NCBI RefSeq assembly: GCF_009026145.1
Contig: NZ_WBUE01000016.1
Location: 27,027-91,026, forward strand
Length of the DNA: 64,000 nt
Reading direction: 5' to 3'
Origin: Hyphomicrobium sp.
GTDB lineage: Bacteria > Pseudomonadota > Alphaproteobacteria > Rhizobiales > Hyphomicrobiaceae
Below are positions 43,758 to 52,470 of the stretch, in pieces; within the stretch, counting starts at the first letter, position 1; each line of letters starts with the position of its first letter. The position numbers and the translations under genes are program-made. The notes below the pieces were generated by a model. That model saw nothing but the letters and a program-made list of their open reading frames with translations, was not told the DNA's origin and did not search any database.

Positions 43758-45873
43758 GCCCGGCAGGTGCGGCCGCCAGCCCCGAGATCTTCAGCGCGAA
43801 CGCGTAATCGGCAGCCATCTCGCGCAGCTGCTCGTAGCGCCCGGAGGCGCCGCCGTGGCCGGCCTCCATGTTGATCTTGAGCAGGATCAGGTTCTCCGAG
43901 GTGTTCTTCTCGCGCAGGCGCGCGACCCACTTGGCCGGCTCCCAGTAAGTGACGCGCGGATCGGTGAGGCCGCCGTAGGCAAAGACGTGCGGATAGGCCT
44001 TCGCCTCCACGTTCTCGTAGGGGCTGTAGGAGTGGATGATCTCAAACTCCTCGCGGCTGGTGATGGGATTGCCCCACTCCGGCCACTCGGGCGGCGTCAG
44101 GGGCAGATCCTTGTCGAGCATGGTGTTGAGCACGTCAACGAACGGCACGTCGGCGATGATGCCGAGGAACAGCTCCGGCGCCATGTTGGCAACGACGCCC
44201 ATCAGCATGCCGCCGGCCGAGCCGCCGTTGGCGACGATGCGGCCGCGACGCGTCAGCCCCTGCGCCACGAGATACTCACCGGCGGCGATGAAGTCCGTGA
44301 AGGTGTGCGCCTTGCGGGCGAGCTTGCCGTCCGTGTACCAGCGGTAGCCCTTGTCCTTGCCGCCGCGGATGTGGGCGATGGCGTAGATGAAGCCGCGGTC
44401 GACCAGCGACAGGCGCGTGGTCGAGAACGAGGCGGGGATGGAGATGCCGTAGGCACCGTAGCCGTAGAGCAGCACGGGCGCCGAGCCGTCGAGCGGTGTG
44501 CTCTTGTGATAGAGGATCGACACGGGAACGGTCTCGCCGTCGGGCGCCGGGGCATAAAGGCGGCGGGTGACATAGTCAGCCGGGTTGTGCCCGCTCGGCA
44601 CCTGCTGGCGCTTGCGCAGCGTGCGCGACCGCGTCCGCATGTCGTAGTCGTACGTCTCCGCCGGCGTGGTCATCGACGAGTAGACGAAGCGCAGCGTCGC
44701 CGTATCGAACTCGTATCCGGGCGCGATGGAGAGCGAGTAGGCCTCCTCGGGGAACGCAATGACATGCTCGGCGCCGTCGGCGAACTGGCGCACGATGATG
44801 CGGGGCAGACTACCCTCGCGCTCGAGGCGAACCATATGATCGCGGTAGAGAACCGTGTCGAGGATGAGGCAGCCGGGCCGGTGCGGAATGAGCTCCCGCC
44901 AGTTTTCCATGCTCGGCACCGACACCGGCGCCTCGCAGATGCGGAAATCCTCGGCGGCCTCCGAGTTGGTGGTGATGATCAGCTTGTCGCCGTGGTGCTC
45001 GACCGAATATTCGTGTCCGGTCGTGCGCGGCTCGACGACCAGCGCTGGCTCAAGAGGCGCATCGGCATCGATGAGGCGAACCTCGCTCGTCTGATGGTCG
45101 TGCGCGTCGATGACGATGAACTTGGCGGACTGCGTCGATGAGACGGCGACGTAGAAGCCGATGTCCTTTTCCGCATAGACGAGAACGTCGTCCTCGACCG
45201 GCGTCCCGACGATGTGCCGGTAGACGAGGAGCGGCCTATGGTGCTCGTCGAGGCGCACATAGAATAGGGCCTTGCTGTCGTTGGCCCATACGACGCTGCC
45301 GCGCGTATCCGGAATGCAATCGGGCAGGTCGATCCCGGTGGCGACGTCGCGCAGGCGGATGGTGTAGAGCTCGGAACCCTTGTCGTCGCTGGCATAGGCG
45401 AGCAGGCGGTGATCCGGACTGTGCTGGAAGCTGCCGAGGTCCCAGTAGGGCTTGCCCTCCGCCTCGCGGTTGCCGTCGAGAAGCACAGCCTCGCCTTCAC
45501 CGGAGCGGGCCTGACGGCAGACGAGCGGATACTGACCGCCGGCGACGAAGCTGGTGTAGTAGGCAAACGGCCCGTCGGGGGCGGGCACCGAGCTGTCGTC
45601 CTCTTTGAGACGCCCGCGCATCTCGCGAAACAGCTCTTCCTGTAGCGGAAGCGTCTCCGCCAGCTGGGCCTCGCAGTAGGCATTCTCGGCGTCGAGGTAG
45701 GCGCGGATATCCGGATCCAGCACGGCCGGATCGCGCATGACCTCCTGCCAGTTGTCGGCCTTCAGCCAGGCATAGTCGTCCACCAGCTCGACGCCGTGCC
45801 ACGTGGCGACGCTGGGACGGCGCGGCGCGCGTGGCGGCTTGACGAAGGCATGACGATGGGCGGGGCCGTGCAT
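43738..45873 (-). CDS. ptrB: Oligopeptidase B (S9 family prolyl oligopeptidase-type serine peptidase)
   Basis: A 711-residue cytoplasmic serine peptidase that cuts short peptides after basic residues. An N-terminal seven-bladed propeller (about 75-420) is followed by an alpha/beta-hydrolase domain. The nucleophile elbow GGSAGGMLMGVVANM is near residue 550. The acidic residue is in VTYWEPAKWVARLR or close by, and the catalytic His is in MEAGHGGASGR near the C-terminus. The N-terminus has the typical HGVELVDDYAWLKADNWQEV. The start at 45873 has a GGAGAG site and gives the family length; the upstream frame adds atypical residues. Confidence 0.93.
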   Translation of the reverse strand: MHGPAHRHAFVKPPRAPRRPSVATWHGVELVDDYAWLKADNWQEVMRDPAVLDPDIRAYLDAENAYCEAQLAETLPLQEELFREMRGRLKEDDSSVPAPDGPFAYYTSFVAGGQYPLVCRQARSGEGEAVLLDGNREAEGKPYWDLGSFQHSPDHRLLAYASDDKGSELYTIRLRDVATGIDLPDCIPDTRGSVVWANDSKALFYVRLDEHHRPLLVYRHIVGTPVEDDVLVYAEKDIGFYVAVSSTQSAKFIVIDAHDHQTSEVRLIDADAPLEPALVVEPRTTGHEYSVEHHGDKLIITTNSEAAEDFRICEAPVSVPSMENWRELIPHRPGCLILDTVLYRDHMVRLEREGSLPRIIVRQFADGAEHVIAFPEEAYSLSIAPGYEFDTATLRFVYSSMTTPAETYDYDMRTRSRTLRKRQQVPSGHNPADYVTRRLYAPAPDGETVPVSILYHKSTPLDGSAPVLLYGYGAYGISIPASFSTTRLSLVDRGFIYAIAHIRGGKDKGYRWYTDGKLARKAHTFTDFIAAGEYLVAQGLTRRGRIVANGGSAGGMLMGVVANMAPELFLGIIADVPFVDVLNTMLDKDLPLTPPEWPEWGNPITSREEFEIIHSYSPYENVEAKAYPHVFAYGGLTDPRVTYWEPAKWVARLREKNTSENLILLKINMEAGHGGASGRYEQLREMAADYAFALKISGLAAAPAGQKERAA

Positions 45874-46484
45874 TGTTCTCTCCACGCGAAAACCACCAGC
45901 AGTAAGTGGGGCCGCTCGTTCGCGGCTAAGCACTGGGTGACGTCGGACGGCACGCACCCGGAGTGGCAATGATCGTCCGCAGGACGGCCGAGGATGAGAC
46001 GGATAGGGCTCGGGCTTGTCAACTTTGAGGAGATCAGCCGACCCACAACCTTTCCGCGCATGAAAGGATTGTCGAGTAGATGGGTCAGCTCAGATAAGGA
46101 TTTCTGATCAAGAAGCAAGGCGATACTTGCTACTGAATGCGTCCCTGCTTGCATAGCGCACCGATCGAGCGAGCAAAAATCTTTGGAGCGCCAGCACTTA
46201 ATGTGCGCAAGTGTTAAAGGCACGCCAGGGAACGACGTTAACAAACTTCGGAGCCAGAGGAGAGCCGCGCAAGATTATCCATACCAAGTGTATGCTCCGC
46301 ACCTCTTGTTGACTTTACTTCAGACCGGTGCGAAAGCTGGCGGCTGGAGCGTATTTCCTCGCAGTTGACCGAGGTCGAGGTCTGTTCATTCTCGTCGAGG
46401 TCTACGCAGCCGAGGTATTCGATTGTCAAAAGCACGTCGTTGAATTGCGAAAAAGGGCATATCTGCAATCGCCTGGAGGGCGGA
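45874..46484. other. Intergenic region between ptrB and mucR
   Basis: About 610 bases, visibly less GC-rich than the flanking genes. It should contain the ptrB and mucR promoters; long, AT-rich upstream regions are usual for autoregulated mucR genes. I found no RNA gene or clear repeat. Confidence 0.4.
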
Positions 46485-46892
46485 TTGGAAGACTCATCTG
46501 AACCAGAACTCGTGGAGCTGACCGCCAAGATCGTTTCGGCCTACGTGAGCAATAACTCTGTCGTCGCCAGTGACCTGCCGCATTTGATCAGTGAAACGCA
46601 CGCCGCCCTGAGCCGCGCCAGTGGTGGCTCGCTGCCCGTAGAGCGGGAGGAGCAGAAGCCGAAGGTGCCGGTGAAGAAGTCGGTGATGCCCGACTATCTG
46701 ATCTGTCTCGAGGACGGGAAGAAGTTCAAGTCGCTGAAGCGGCACCTGCGCACCCACTACAACCTGTCACCGGAAGAGTACCGGGAGAAGTGGGGGCTGC
46801 CGCACGACTACCCGATGGTGGCGCCGAACTACGCGCGTGCCAGATCCGATCTCGCCAAGAAGATGGGTCTTGGCACCCGGCGCGAGAAATAG
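46485..46892 (+). CDS. mucR: MucR/Ros-family transcriptional regulator
   Basis: A 135-residue regulator. The N-terminal oligomerisation region contains [20 protein letters not shown], and the C-terminal Ros-type zinc-finger-like domain reads [20 protein letters not shown], then [20 protein letters not shown]. The second zinc Cys of classic Ros is replaced by Asp, a known variation in this family. MucR proteins bind AT-rich DNA as H-NS-like global regulators of exopolysaccharide, motility and virulence. I place the start at TTG 46485, with a GGAGGG site just upstream, because the frame before it is unlike the family; the true start could be further upstream. Confidence 0.93.
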   Translation: MEDSSEPELVELTAKIVSAYVSNNSVVASDLPHLISETHAALSRASGGSLPVEREEQKPKVPVKKSVMPDYLICLEDGKKFKSLKRHLRTHYNLSPEEYREKWGLPHDYPMVAPNYARARSDLAKKMGLGTRREK

Positions 46893-46896
46893 TTCC

Positions 46897-47202
46897 TCAG
46901 ACCTTCCAGCACGCGTTGCCGCGCTGCGCCGGAACACGCCGGAGATAGTCGGCGACCTCGGCCCGATAGGCGCGCAGGAGCTGGGCATGGCGGGCCAGGT
47001 CGTAGGCCCAGTGCCCGGCGCGTCCGCGCTGGCGCTCCAGACGCAGAGCCCGGCGCATACGCGCGAGCAGCCTGGCGTGCTCAGCGACGCTCGTTAGTTC
47101 CATCTCGTGGGGCCAGAGCGGCAGCAGCCGCGGCAGATCTCGCCGGCGGTCGTAGCCATGCGCGGTGTCGGCGCCTGCGGCAGGAGCATTTTCGGTGGGC
47201 AT
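46897..47202 (-). CDS. Small basic hypothetical protein, conserved-looking
   Basis: The start at 47202 gives 101 residues; Met at 47103 would give 68. The sequence contains YDRRRDLPRLLPLWPHEMEL and a helical, arginine-rich C-terminal part (RGRAGHWAYDLARHAQLLRA). I recall similar short proteins beside mucR and the DnaA-like gene in Rhizobiales, but the family name is uncertain. The frame extends further upstream to 47679 only as antisense of the next gene. No clear ribosome site supports either start. Confidence 0.55.
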   Translation of the reverse strand: MPTENAPAAGADTAHGYDRRRDLPRLLPLWPHEMELTSVAEHARLLARMRRALRLERQRGRAGHWAYDLARHAQLLRAYRAEVADYLRRVPAQRGNACWKV

Positions 47203-47343
47203 CTGAAAGGCAGGGCGGTGAAAGGAAGTCGCAACCTTCGCACCGCCCTCGGTGCCGAGGATTAGTGCACCTCGGGAGCGACACTTATCCCCCCCGTTCA
47301 CCCGCCCGGTAGTTTGCACACCAGGGAGTAGTGCTTCGCACGT

Positions 47344-47802
47344 ATGATCCGCCGCAAGACGAACCCGCCTCGCCTCACCACCGAAAGCTGGAAGATGCTG
47401 CAGCCGTTCGCACGCCCAATTGACCCCACCGTCACGCGCTATTGTCGGCAACTGCGAAGCCCCCCTCCTCGACCGGCGGATGTCCGGCGCGAGGCTATCG
47501 AGCAAGCCGTGGTTCAGGTGTTCGCCGTCGCCGGCCATGACCTGCGCCGCACCACGCGGGGGCGCGCAAGGGTTGCGCTCGCGCGGCAGGTCGCCATGTA
47601 CCTCGCGCACGTCGGCTGCGGCCTGTCGCTCACCGAAACCGGACGCTTGTTCGGCCGCGATCGCACCACGGTCGCGCACGCCTGCGGCGTCATTGAGGAT
47701 CGGCGCGACGATCCGGTTTTCGACCGGGCGCTGGACCTTCTCGAGTGGGCGGTGCCGGCGCTGTCGACGCGTGCATTCACCGCGCCCGCGACCGCGAGCT
47801 GA
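47344..47802 (+). CDS. Helix-turn-helix protein resembling DnaA domain IV
   Basis: A 152-residue protein whose C-terminal half (about 70-135) matches the DNA-binding domain of the replication initiator DnaA. The segment ARQVAMYLAHVGCGLSLTET is followed by GRLFGRDRTTVAHACGVIED, which corresponds to the DnaA signature helix (GRDHTTVxHA). The ATPase domains are absent. In Rhizobiales such stand-alone domain-IV proteins occur next to DUF6456 genes, as here. It may be a transcriptional regulator reading DnaA-box-like sites. The downstream DUF6456 gene starts 6 bases after its stop. Confidence 0.85.
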   Translation: MIRRKTNPPRLTTESWKMLQPFARPIDPTVTRYCRQLRSPPPRPADVRREAIEQAVVQVFAVAGHDLRRTTRGRARVALARQVAMYLAHVGCGLSLTETGRLFGRDRTTVAHACGVIEDRRDDPVFDRALDLLEWAVPALSTRAFTAPATAS

Positions 47803-47808
47803 GCCGCG

Positions 47809-48381
47809 ATGTCCGCCGCACGTTCGAGGTCAAGAGCGCAGAGGCCGCGTGCAGCCGCCGCCGTCAACGCCGACGAAAGCCCCATCGCCTGGCTGCGCCG
47901 GCGCAAGGATCGCAGCGGCGAGGCGATGATCTCGCAGGCGCAGTTCGATGCCGGCGAGCGGCTGCGGGCCGACTTCTTCTTCGCGCAAATGACGCCGCGC
48001 ACGACCACGAATTGGGCCTCGTTGTCTCCGCGGCAACGCGGTCGACGCTACGGCGCGGCGCGGCAAGCCGGCGCGGACATGCTCGACAACGCGGCGGCGG
48101 CTGGCGAGCGCGTGCGCCGTGCCCTGTCTGCCGTGGGCCCCGAGCTATCAGGGGTGCTGATCGACGTGTGCTGCTACTTGAAGGGGCTCGAGGAGGCGGA
48201 GCGCGACGCCGGCTGGCCGCAGCGCTCGGCCAAGATCGTGCTGCAGCTGGCGCTGACGAGACTGGCGCGCCACTATGGCTTGGAGACGGTCACCCAAGGC
48301 AGAGGCGCTGGCATCGTGCGCCATTGGGGCGGCGCCGACTATCGCCCGCTCTTCGACGTGCCTGCGGACGACGCCAGCTAG
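47809..48381 (+). CDS. DUF6456 domain protein
   Basis: A 190-residue protein. Residues about 25-165 carry the DUF6456 pattern: ESPIAWLRRRKDRSGEAMIS, then AQFDAGERLRADFFFAQMTP, and in the C-terminal part RRALSAVGPELSGVLIDVCC and LKGLEEAERDAGWPQRSAKI. The family is restricted to Alphaproteobacteria and functionally undefined; helical content suggests a DNA-associated or regulatory protein. It is translationally close to the DnaA-IV-like gene, and the two probably act together. Its 3' end overlaps the convergent sufE gene by four bases. Confidence 0.85.
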   Translation: MSAARSRSRAQRPRAAAAVNADESPIAWLRRRKDRSGEAMISQAQFDAGERLRADFFFAQMTPRTTTNWASLSPRQRGRRYGAARQAGADMLDNAAAAGERVRRALSAVGPELSGVLIDVCCYLKGLEEAERDAGWPQRSAKIVLQLALTRLARHYGLETVTQGRGAGIVRHWGGADYRPLFDVPADDAS

Positions 48382-48812
48382 GTGGCGGGGGCGCCTTGTG
48401 CGCTGGCCGCTGCATCGGCGCGGACACGGGCGACCATCGAGGCAAGGCCATTCGACCGCTGCGGAGTCAGGTGCTCCTTGAGGCCCAGCTTGCCGAAGAT
48501 CGGATCGGGATCGAGGGCGAGCACCTCATCGACGCTGCGTCCATTATAGATGGCAGCGAGGATGGCGATGAGCCCGCGTACGATGTGTGCGTCGCTGTCG
48601 GCAAGGAAGCTGAACTCCCGGCGGCCGTCGGCGTGCCTGGTGCTCGTCGCCAGCCACACCTGGCTGGCGCAGCCGCGCACCTTGTTGGCATCGGTGCGCA
48701 GCGCTTCAGGGAGCGGCGGCAGACCGCGGCCCAGCTCGATCAGATAGCGATAACGGTCCTCCCAGTCGTCGAGGACGGCGAAATCGGACGTGATCTCCGA
48801 AAGTGTCGGCAA
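48378..48812 (-). CDS. sufE: SufE family Fe-S cluster assembly sulfur acceptor
   Basis: A 144-residue SufE protein that accepts persulfide sulfur from the cysteine desulfurase SufS. The conserved region WEDRYRYLIELGRGLPPLPE is followed by the catalytic Cys in NKVRGCASQVWLA (about residue 48). The C-terminal half contains AHIVRGLIAILAAIYNGRSV. The gene stands outside any suf operon. It converges on the DUF6456 gene. Confidence 0.95.
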   Translation of the reverse strand: MPTLSEITSDFAVLDDWEDRYRYLIELGRGLPPLPEALRTDANKVRGCASQVWLATSTRHADGRREFSFLADSDAHIVRGLIAILAAIYNGRSVDEVLALDPDPIFGKLGLKEHLTPQRSNGLASMVARVRADAAASAQGAPAT

Positions 48813-48879
48813 GCAGCGTGCTCTCTTGAAAGGTTGATTGGTAACTATTCACATAGGTTGCCGAAAGGCAAATGCGCAA

Positions 48880-48903
48880 GGCCGGCGCCTGGAAGCGCCG
48901 GCC
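48880..48903 (-). terminator. GC-rich hairpin downstream of the DUF5330 gene
   Basis: A perfect 9-bp stem GGCCGGCGC/GCGCCGGCC with a 6-base loop lies about 30 bases past the stop of the minus-strand gene at 48934. Only two T follow directly on the minus strand, with a less regular T-rich tail (GCATTTGCCTTTC) further on. It is a probable terminator. Confidence 0.6.
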
Positions 48904-48933
48904 TATGTCGTGCCGTGGGGTGAACGGTACGGC

Positions 48934-49284
48934 TCAGACGCCGCTGCGCGAGGAGCCGCGCCAAGCAGGCTCCAAGTCGTCGGCGCGCAGCGTGCCACGC
49001 GGCGTCAGGTCGACGGTGGGCTCGATCAGGCTGCGGCTCTGATCCCTGCCGGTGTTCTTCATGACGAGCTCGTACGCCATGGCGGCGCCAAACTGCGCCT
49101 TCTTGACGAACCCGGCCCACAGCACGCCGGCCTGCTCGCAGGTGGGGCCGTTGCGATCGCAGAACGTTGCCGTCCAATGCACCGCCGAGGCCGCGCGGTT
49201 ATAAAGGGCGGCTTGCTGCTCGCGGTCGGCCGGCAGGATGGCGACGACGACGGCGACGAGGATGCCTACCTTCAGAATGGACAT
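48934..49284 (-). CDS. DUF5330-type small exported or membrane protein
   Basis: The product is 116 residues from Met at 49284; the longer frame to 49326 is less likely. A hydrophobic N-terminus (LKVGILVAVVVAILPA) is a signal or anchor. The domain has two cysteines (FCDRNGPTCEQAG, about 42 and 49) that could form a disulfide. The sequence fits the DUF5330 family known in Rhizobiales, whose function is undefined. The C-terminus is polar, ending WRGSSRSGV. Confidence 0.75.
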   Translation of the reverse strand: MSILKVGILVAVVVAILPADREQQAALYNRAASAVHWTATFCDRNGPTCEQAGVLWAGFVKKAQFGAAMAYELVMKNTGRDQSRSLIEPTVDLTPRGTLRADDLEPAWRGSSRSGV

Positions 49285-49513
49285 GTTGGTTTCTCCAACC
49301 TGCTCCCAGTTCCCAGCCTCCTTCATAGCAGGGCGGTATCAACAAACTGCCTCATGCAAGCGGAAAAATTGCGTCCAATTGCATGCAATTTTTACGCATG
49401 CGCGCGGAGCTCGCGGCGACGCGAGGCCGGCGCCATCGCAACGTTCCGTCAATGAGAGTTAAGCGGTCGTTAACACCCACCCGCGCATACTTGCGGATCA
49501 TAGTAAGCAGCGC

Positions 49514-50236
49514 GTGAGGGGTCGAGTGATGCTGCCGAAGCGGGTGACGGTGCAACTGCTGTCGTTCCTGGTGCTGAGCGGGGGCGTTGCCGCGAATGTC
49601 TTCTTCCTGCAGCCGAGCGGCCGCAGCGCCACGAGCGCGCGGGTGAGCGAGGCCACCGCCTGGAACATCGCCGCCATCGAGGCGGCCGAGTTCGGCGACA
49701 CCGGCTCTATTGGAAAGCCTGCAGCGGCCAAGGCGCCGAGCGGCCTCAACCTGGCGGCGCTGAGCGTCGATGCCGCCCCGGCCAAAGGGTCCGGGCAGAC
49801 GGAGGTAACGCGCGCGATACAGCGCGAGCTGCAGATCCGCGGCTACGAGACGGGCGCGCGCGACGGCATCGCCGGAGTAATGACGCGCGGCGCCATCATG
49901 GCCTTCGAGCACGATCACGGCTTGCCGCTCACGGCGCGGCCCAGCGAGCAGCTCCTGAAAGCGATCATCCTCGGCGAAGGCGGCAAGGCGCGCGGCAAGG
50001 GCGGCAAGGCGGAGACCCTCGAGGCGCAGGATGTGCTCCGCTCCGTGCAGCGCTCGTTGGCCAAGCTCGGCTACAAGCCGGGCCCCGCCAACGGTAAGCT
50101 GACGCCCGAGACGGCGCGGGCCATCCGCGCCTTCGAGAGCGATCAGGCGCTCCCCGAGACGGGGCGCGTCTCAGGACCGCTGATTGCGCGGCTGGCGCGC
50201 GTCTCGGGCGAGGGGCGCGTGGCCGCGGCCCCGTAA
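49514..50236 (+). CDS. Membrane-anchored protein with two peptidoglycan-binding domains
   Basis: A 240-residue protein starting with GTG at 49514 (Met6 at 49529 is an alternative). An N-terminal transmembrane helix or signal (QLLSFLVLSGGVAANVFFL) is followed by a linker and two PG_binding_1 domains. Domain 1 lies at about 95-150 (AIQRELQIRGYETGARDGIA, then TRGAIMAFEHDHGLP) and domain 2 at about 173-225 (SVQRSLAKLGYKPGPANGKL, then ARAIRAFESDQALPETG). It should bind cell-wall peptidoglycan in the periplasm. It is followed closely by the DUF1491 gene. Confidence 0.85.
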   Translation: MRGRVMLPKRVTVQLLSFLVLSGGVAANVFFLQPSGRSATSARVSEATAWNIAAIEAAEFGDTGSIGKPAAAKAPSGLNLAALSVDAAPAKGSGQTEVTRAIQRELQIRGYETGARDGIAGVMTRGAIMAFEHDHGLPLTARPSEQLLKAIILGEGGKARGKGGKAETLEAQDVLRSVQRSLAKLGYKPGPANGKLTPETARAIRAFESDQALPETGRVSGPLIARLARVSGEGRVAAAP

Positions 50237-50283
50237 ACGCTCGCGTGCTTGCCAGTATGGTGCACGGCCCTAGAGTGCCGGCC

Positions 50284-50628
50284 ATGCGGCTGCGCGCGGA
50301 ATTCTGGGTGAAGGCCTACATGCGCCGGTGTGCCATCGAGGGCGCATCGGCGGTGGTCGTGCGTCACGGGGATGACGACGCCGGCGCCATCTACATCAAG
50401 GTCGATCGTCTGGACGGCACGTGCCTGGTGTTCGGGCCGGCGCCCGCCGGCCTCGAGGGGGCAGAAAGCGACCGGCGCTGGGTCGCCCAGCTTGCAGCCG
50501 GCGGCGTTGAGTCCGCCAAGGCGGACGAGTTCCTGGCGCGCGAAGCGCGTTTCGATTCCGATCTCTGGGTAATCGAGGTCGAGGACCGCCAGGGCCGCCA
50601 CTTCCTCGACGACAGTCTCGTGGGGTGA
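50284..50628 (+). CDS. DUF1491 family protein (full-length copy)
   Basis: A 114-residue protein starting MRLRAEFWVKAYMRRC and ending DSDLWVIEVEDRQGR, then FLDDSLVG. This is a complete DUF1491 protein, common in Alphaproteobacteria and functionally undefined. It begins about 48 bases after the peptidoglycan-binding gene. The C-terminal half (from RRWVAQ) and some downstream sequence recur as a degraded copy at 51968-52310. Confidence 0.9.
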   Translation: MRLRAEFWVKAYMRRCAIEGASAVVVRHGDDDAGAIYIKVDRLDGTCLVFGPAPAGLEGAESDRRWVAQLAAGGVESAKADEFLAREARFDSDLWVIEVEDRQGRHFLDDSLVG

Positions 50629-50687
50629 TCGACAAATTCGCCCAGCCGACATGTGGGCGGCAGTGCGTAGTCGCCTTCTCGGGTGCT
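50475..50687 (+). repeat. Duplicated segment, copy A (3' half of DUF1491 gene plus flank)
   Basis: This segment has a diverged second copy at 51968-52310. The coding part is strongly conserved between the copies (a shared run GTAATCGAGGTCGAGGACCG, among others). A 40-base noncoding piece (50648-50687) matches 52271-52310. Copy B carries extra sequence between the two matching parts. Confidence 0.75.
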
Positions 50688-50826
50688 TTATCCCAGAAGC
50701 CGACATCGGGAGCCCCATGATGGCGATATCGAAGCCGTCGCACACAGTGTCCGCTGATTGCTGAAAAGCGGGCCGAAGCGGCGAATGCTCGGCGCGTGCT
50801 GACGACCCCGGTCGGAGATGGATGGT

Positions 50827-51777
50827 CTAGCGCGAGGCGTTCTCGGAGGCGGGGGCGTGCAGCGCATTGAGATTGAGCCCAATAAGCCGCCATCTGGGGT
50901 CGCCATTGCGCACAAGAATGCCAATCGGATCGTCCTCGACGGCCTTGTCGGAGGCTGCGTGCCGCACGTACCAGCCATCGCTCTTTCTTATGAGAAAGAC
51001 CTGATGCGAGACGATCGTGTCCCTGTAGCGCTGATCTGCATGGACGAGGTTGGCGATGGTGCCGGACGGGATGCGCGCGAGCGCTTGAGGTAGGGCCTTC
51101 AGCGGCAGCACGGTCAGCGTCGCCTGCTTGGCGGGAAACGACCTACCCAAATGCTGCAACTTGAAAAGCAGTTGCCGCTTTCCCACTTCGGGGATCCCGC
51201 CCTGAAGACCCGCCAGGGTTTTGCGGAGGTACCACTTCCTCTTCGAAATAGTCTTGTGCACGTTGACAGCGTTTCGGCCTGCGACGTCGGAAGTGATATC
51301 GCGCAGATAACCTGCGCGCACGTTGTTCGGCACCCAGTCGAGCTCGACGAAGTGGTTGCGCGTGGCGTAGCCGATTTGTCCGTCCCTGTAGCGGATCTTC
51401 TGCAGGGTCCGCGTGGCCAAATCCAGGTCGCTATCCAGGGACAACGCCATCACGGTCTCGACGAATGTGGTGCAATCGAAGGCGTCAAAGCGGATCAGCG
51501 GATCGCGGTCGAACTCGCCGTCGAGACCCTCCCCAAGGGCTCCGAGCTTGTAAGGCACGCCGAGGAACAGTTGGCTGATGGCTTCCACGCGCTGCGGCAA
51601 CGACGTGGCCTCCCGATGGATGCGGCGAAGCTCTTCCTGGACATGCGCGTTGCTCGGGGGCTGGAGCCGCCCCAACGGAGCGACAGAAGAGCCGCCGGCC
51701 ACGACAGCGGTACTGAACAGGCTGATCGTGGCCGCAACCGCCACACAAGCTCCAGCCTGAATGGAGCGCAAACGCAC
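50827..51777 (-). CDS. DUF1460 family protein (NlpC/P60-like amidase fold)
   Basis: A 316-residue exported protein with a signal peptide (about 1-27, ending TAVVAGG). The N-terminal helical part precedes a papain-like core: the catalytic Cys lies in FDAFDCTTFVETVMALS (about residue 101), and a His is in VSHQVFLIRKSDGW. DUF1460 proteins resemble N-acetylmuramoyl-alanine amidases or peptidoglycan peptidases. Here the gene lies, on the opposite strand, exactly between the two copies of the DUF1491 segment. It was probably inserted or duplicated together with them. Confidence 0.85.
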   Translation of the reverse strand: MRLRSIQAGACVAVAATISLFSTAVVAGGSSVAPLGRLQPPSNAHVQEELRRIHREATSLPQRVEAISQLFLGVPYKLGALGEGLDGEFDRDPLIRFDAFDCTTFVETVMALSLDSDLDLATRTLQKIRYRDGQIGYATRNHFVELDWVPNNVRAGYLRDITSDVAGRNAVNVHKTISKRKWYLRKTLAGLQGGIPEVGKRQLLFKLQHLGRSFPAKQATLTVLPLKALPQALARIPSGTIANLVHADQRYRDTIVSHQVFLIRKSDGWYVRHAASDKAVEDDPIGILVRNGDPRWRLIGLNLNALHAPASENASR

Positions 51778-51967
51778 GTCCCCCTCCCCCTCTTGCCGGC
51801 CGTTCGCGCTCCCAATGTAGACCGGGAAGCGGCGCTTGGCTCGGGAAACGTGAGCCCGCTCTCCTCGAATTCTATTTGGCAGACGGGAGCACGTGCATCA
51901 GACCCCTGCCGGGGAAGTCGACCGTCGAGCCTCCGCGTCACTCGATCCCGAAAGCGGAAGTTGGCTG

Positions 51968-52118
51968 GCGCTGGGTCGCCAATCTGTCGCCCGCCGGTGT
52001 CGAGATCGAGAAGGCGGACGAATTCCTGGCGCGCGAGGCGCGCTTCGATTCCGATCTGTGGGTAATCGAGGTCGAGGACCGCCAGGGCCGGCCCTTCCTC
52101 GATGACAGCCTGGTGTGA
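51968..52118 (+). pseudogene. DUF1491 gene fragment (copy B)
   Basis: Fifty codons match the C-terminal half of the intact DUF1491 protein (ADEFLAREARFDSDLWVIEV is identical). The first 67 or so residues of the family are absent; the upstream frame (from 51876) is unrelated. A further matching noncoding piece lies at 52271-52310, directly before the SIR2 gene. I take this as a decayed partial duplication. Confidence 0.8.
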
Positions 52119-52470
52119 TTCAGATCGAGAAATTCTCCCAGCCGCGCGCACGAGGGGAGCTTCGGATGCGGGACATCAGGTCGCGTACCTATAAACCGGT
52201 GGGCTTCTGCAAGCCCAAGAGCGGCCATCGAGGAGCCGATCGACCCCAAGTCGCTGTAGGGGCAGCAGCGGACATGTGGGCTGCAGTGGTTGTCGCCATG
52301 CTCGGGTGCTCTAGCGCATGAAGTGGACTCTGGCGGTCTCTGGTCGATTGGGCGAGTGGCGTCTTCGACCTCGTCCGCTGTTTAAGGTGTACCGGGCAAA
52401 GCAGCGGGGGTCTGTGCATATGGATACTCATTGTCATGGTTATGCCGTCATGCGCCGCATATACCCGCTC
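52119..52470. other. Region between the DUF1491 fragment and the SIR2 gene
   Basis: It holds about 150 bases unique to copy B, the duplicated 40-base piece at 52271-52310, and then about 160 bases before the preferred SIR2 start. The SIR2 promoter must lie here. The SIR2 frame is open back to 52318, with in-frame Met codons at 52318, 52420 and 52450, so the start is not certain. Confidence 0.45.

Noticed and set aside
47281..47296. CTTATCCCCC as a possible DnaA box near the DnaA-IV-like gene
   Set aside because: Too far from the TTATCCACA consensus and single; there is no cluster of boxes or AT-rich unwinding region, so no origin is claimed.
46897..47679. 260-codon minus-strand ORF over the DnaA-IV-like gene
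   Set aside because: Only its C-terminal part (from 47202) lies outside the plus-strand gene and looks protein-like; the upstream half is antisense to it.
47344..47802. Replication initiator DnaA
   Set aside because: Only a domain-IV-like region is present; the AAA+ domains are absent, so it is not the initiator itself.
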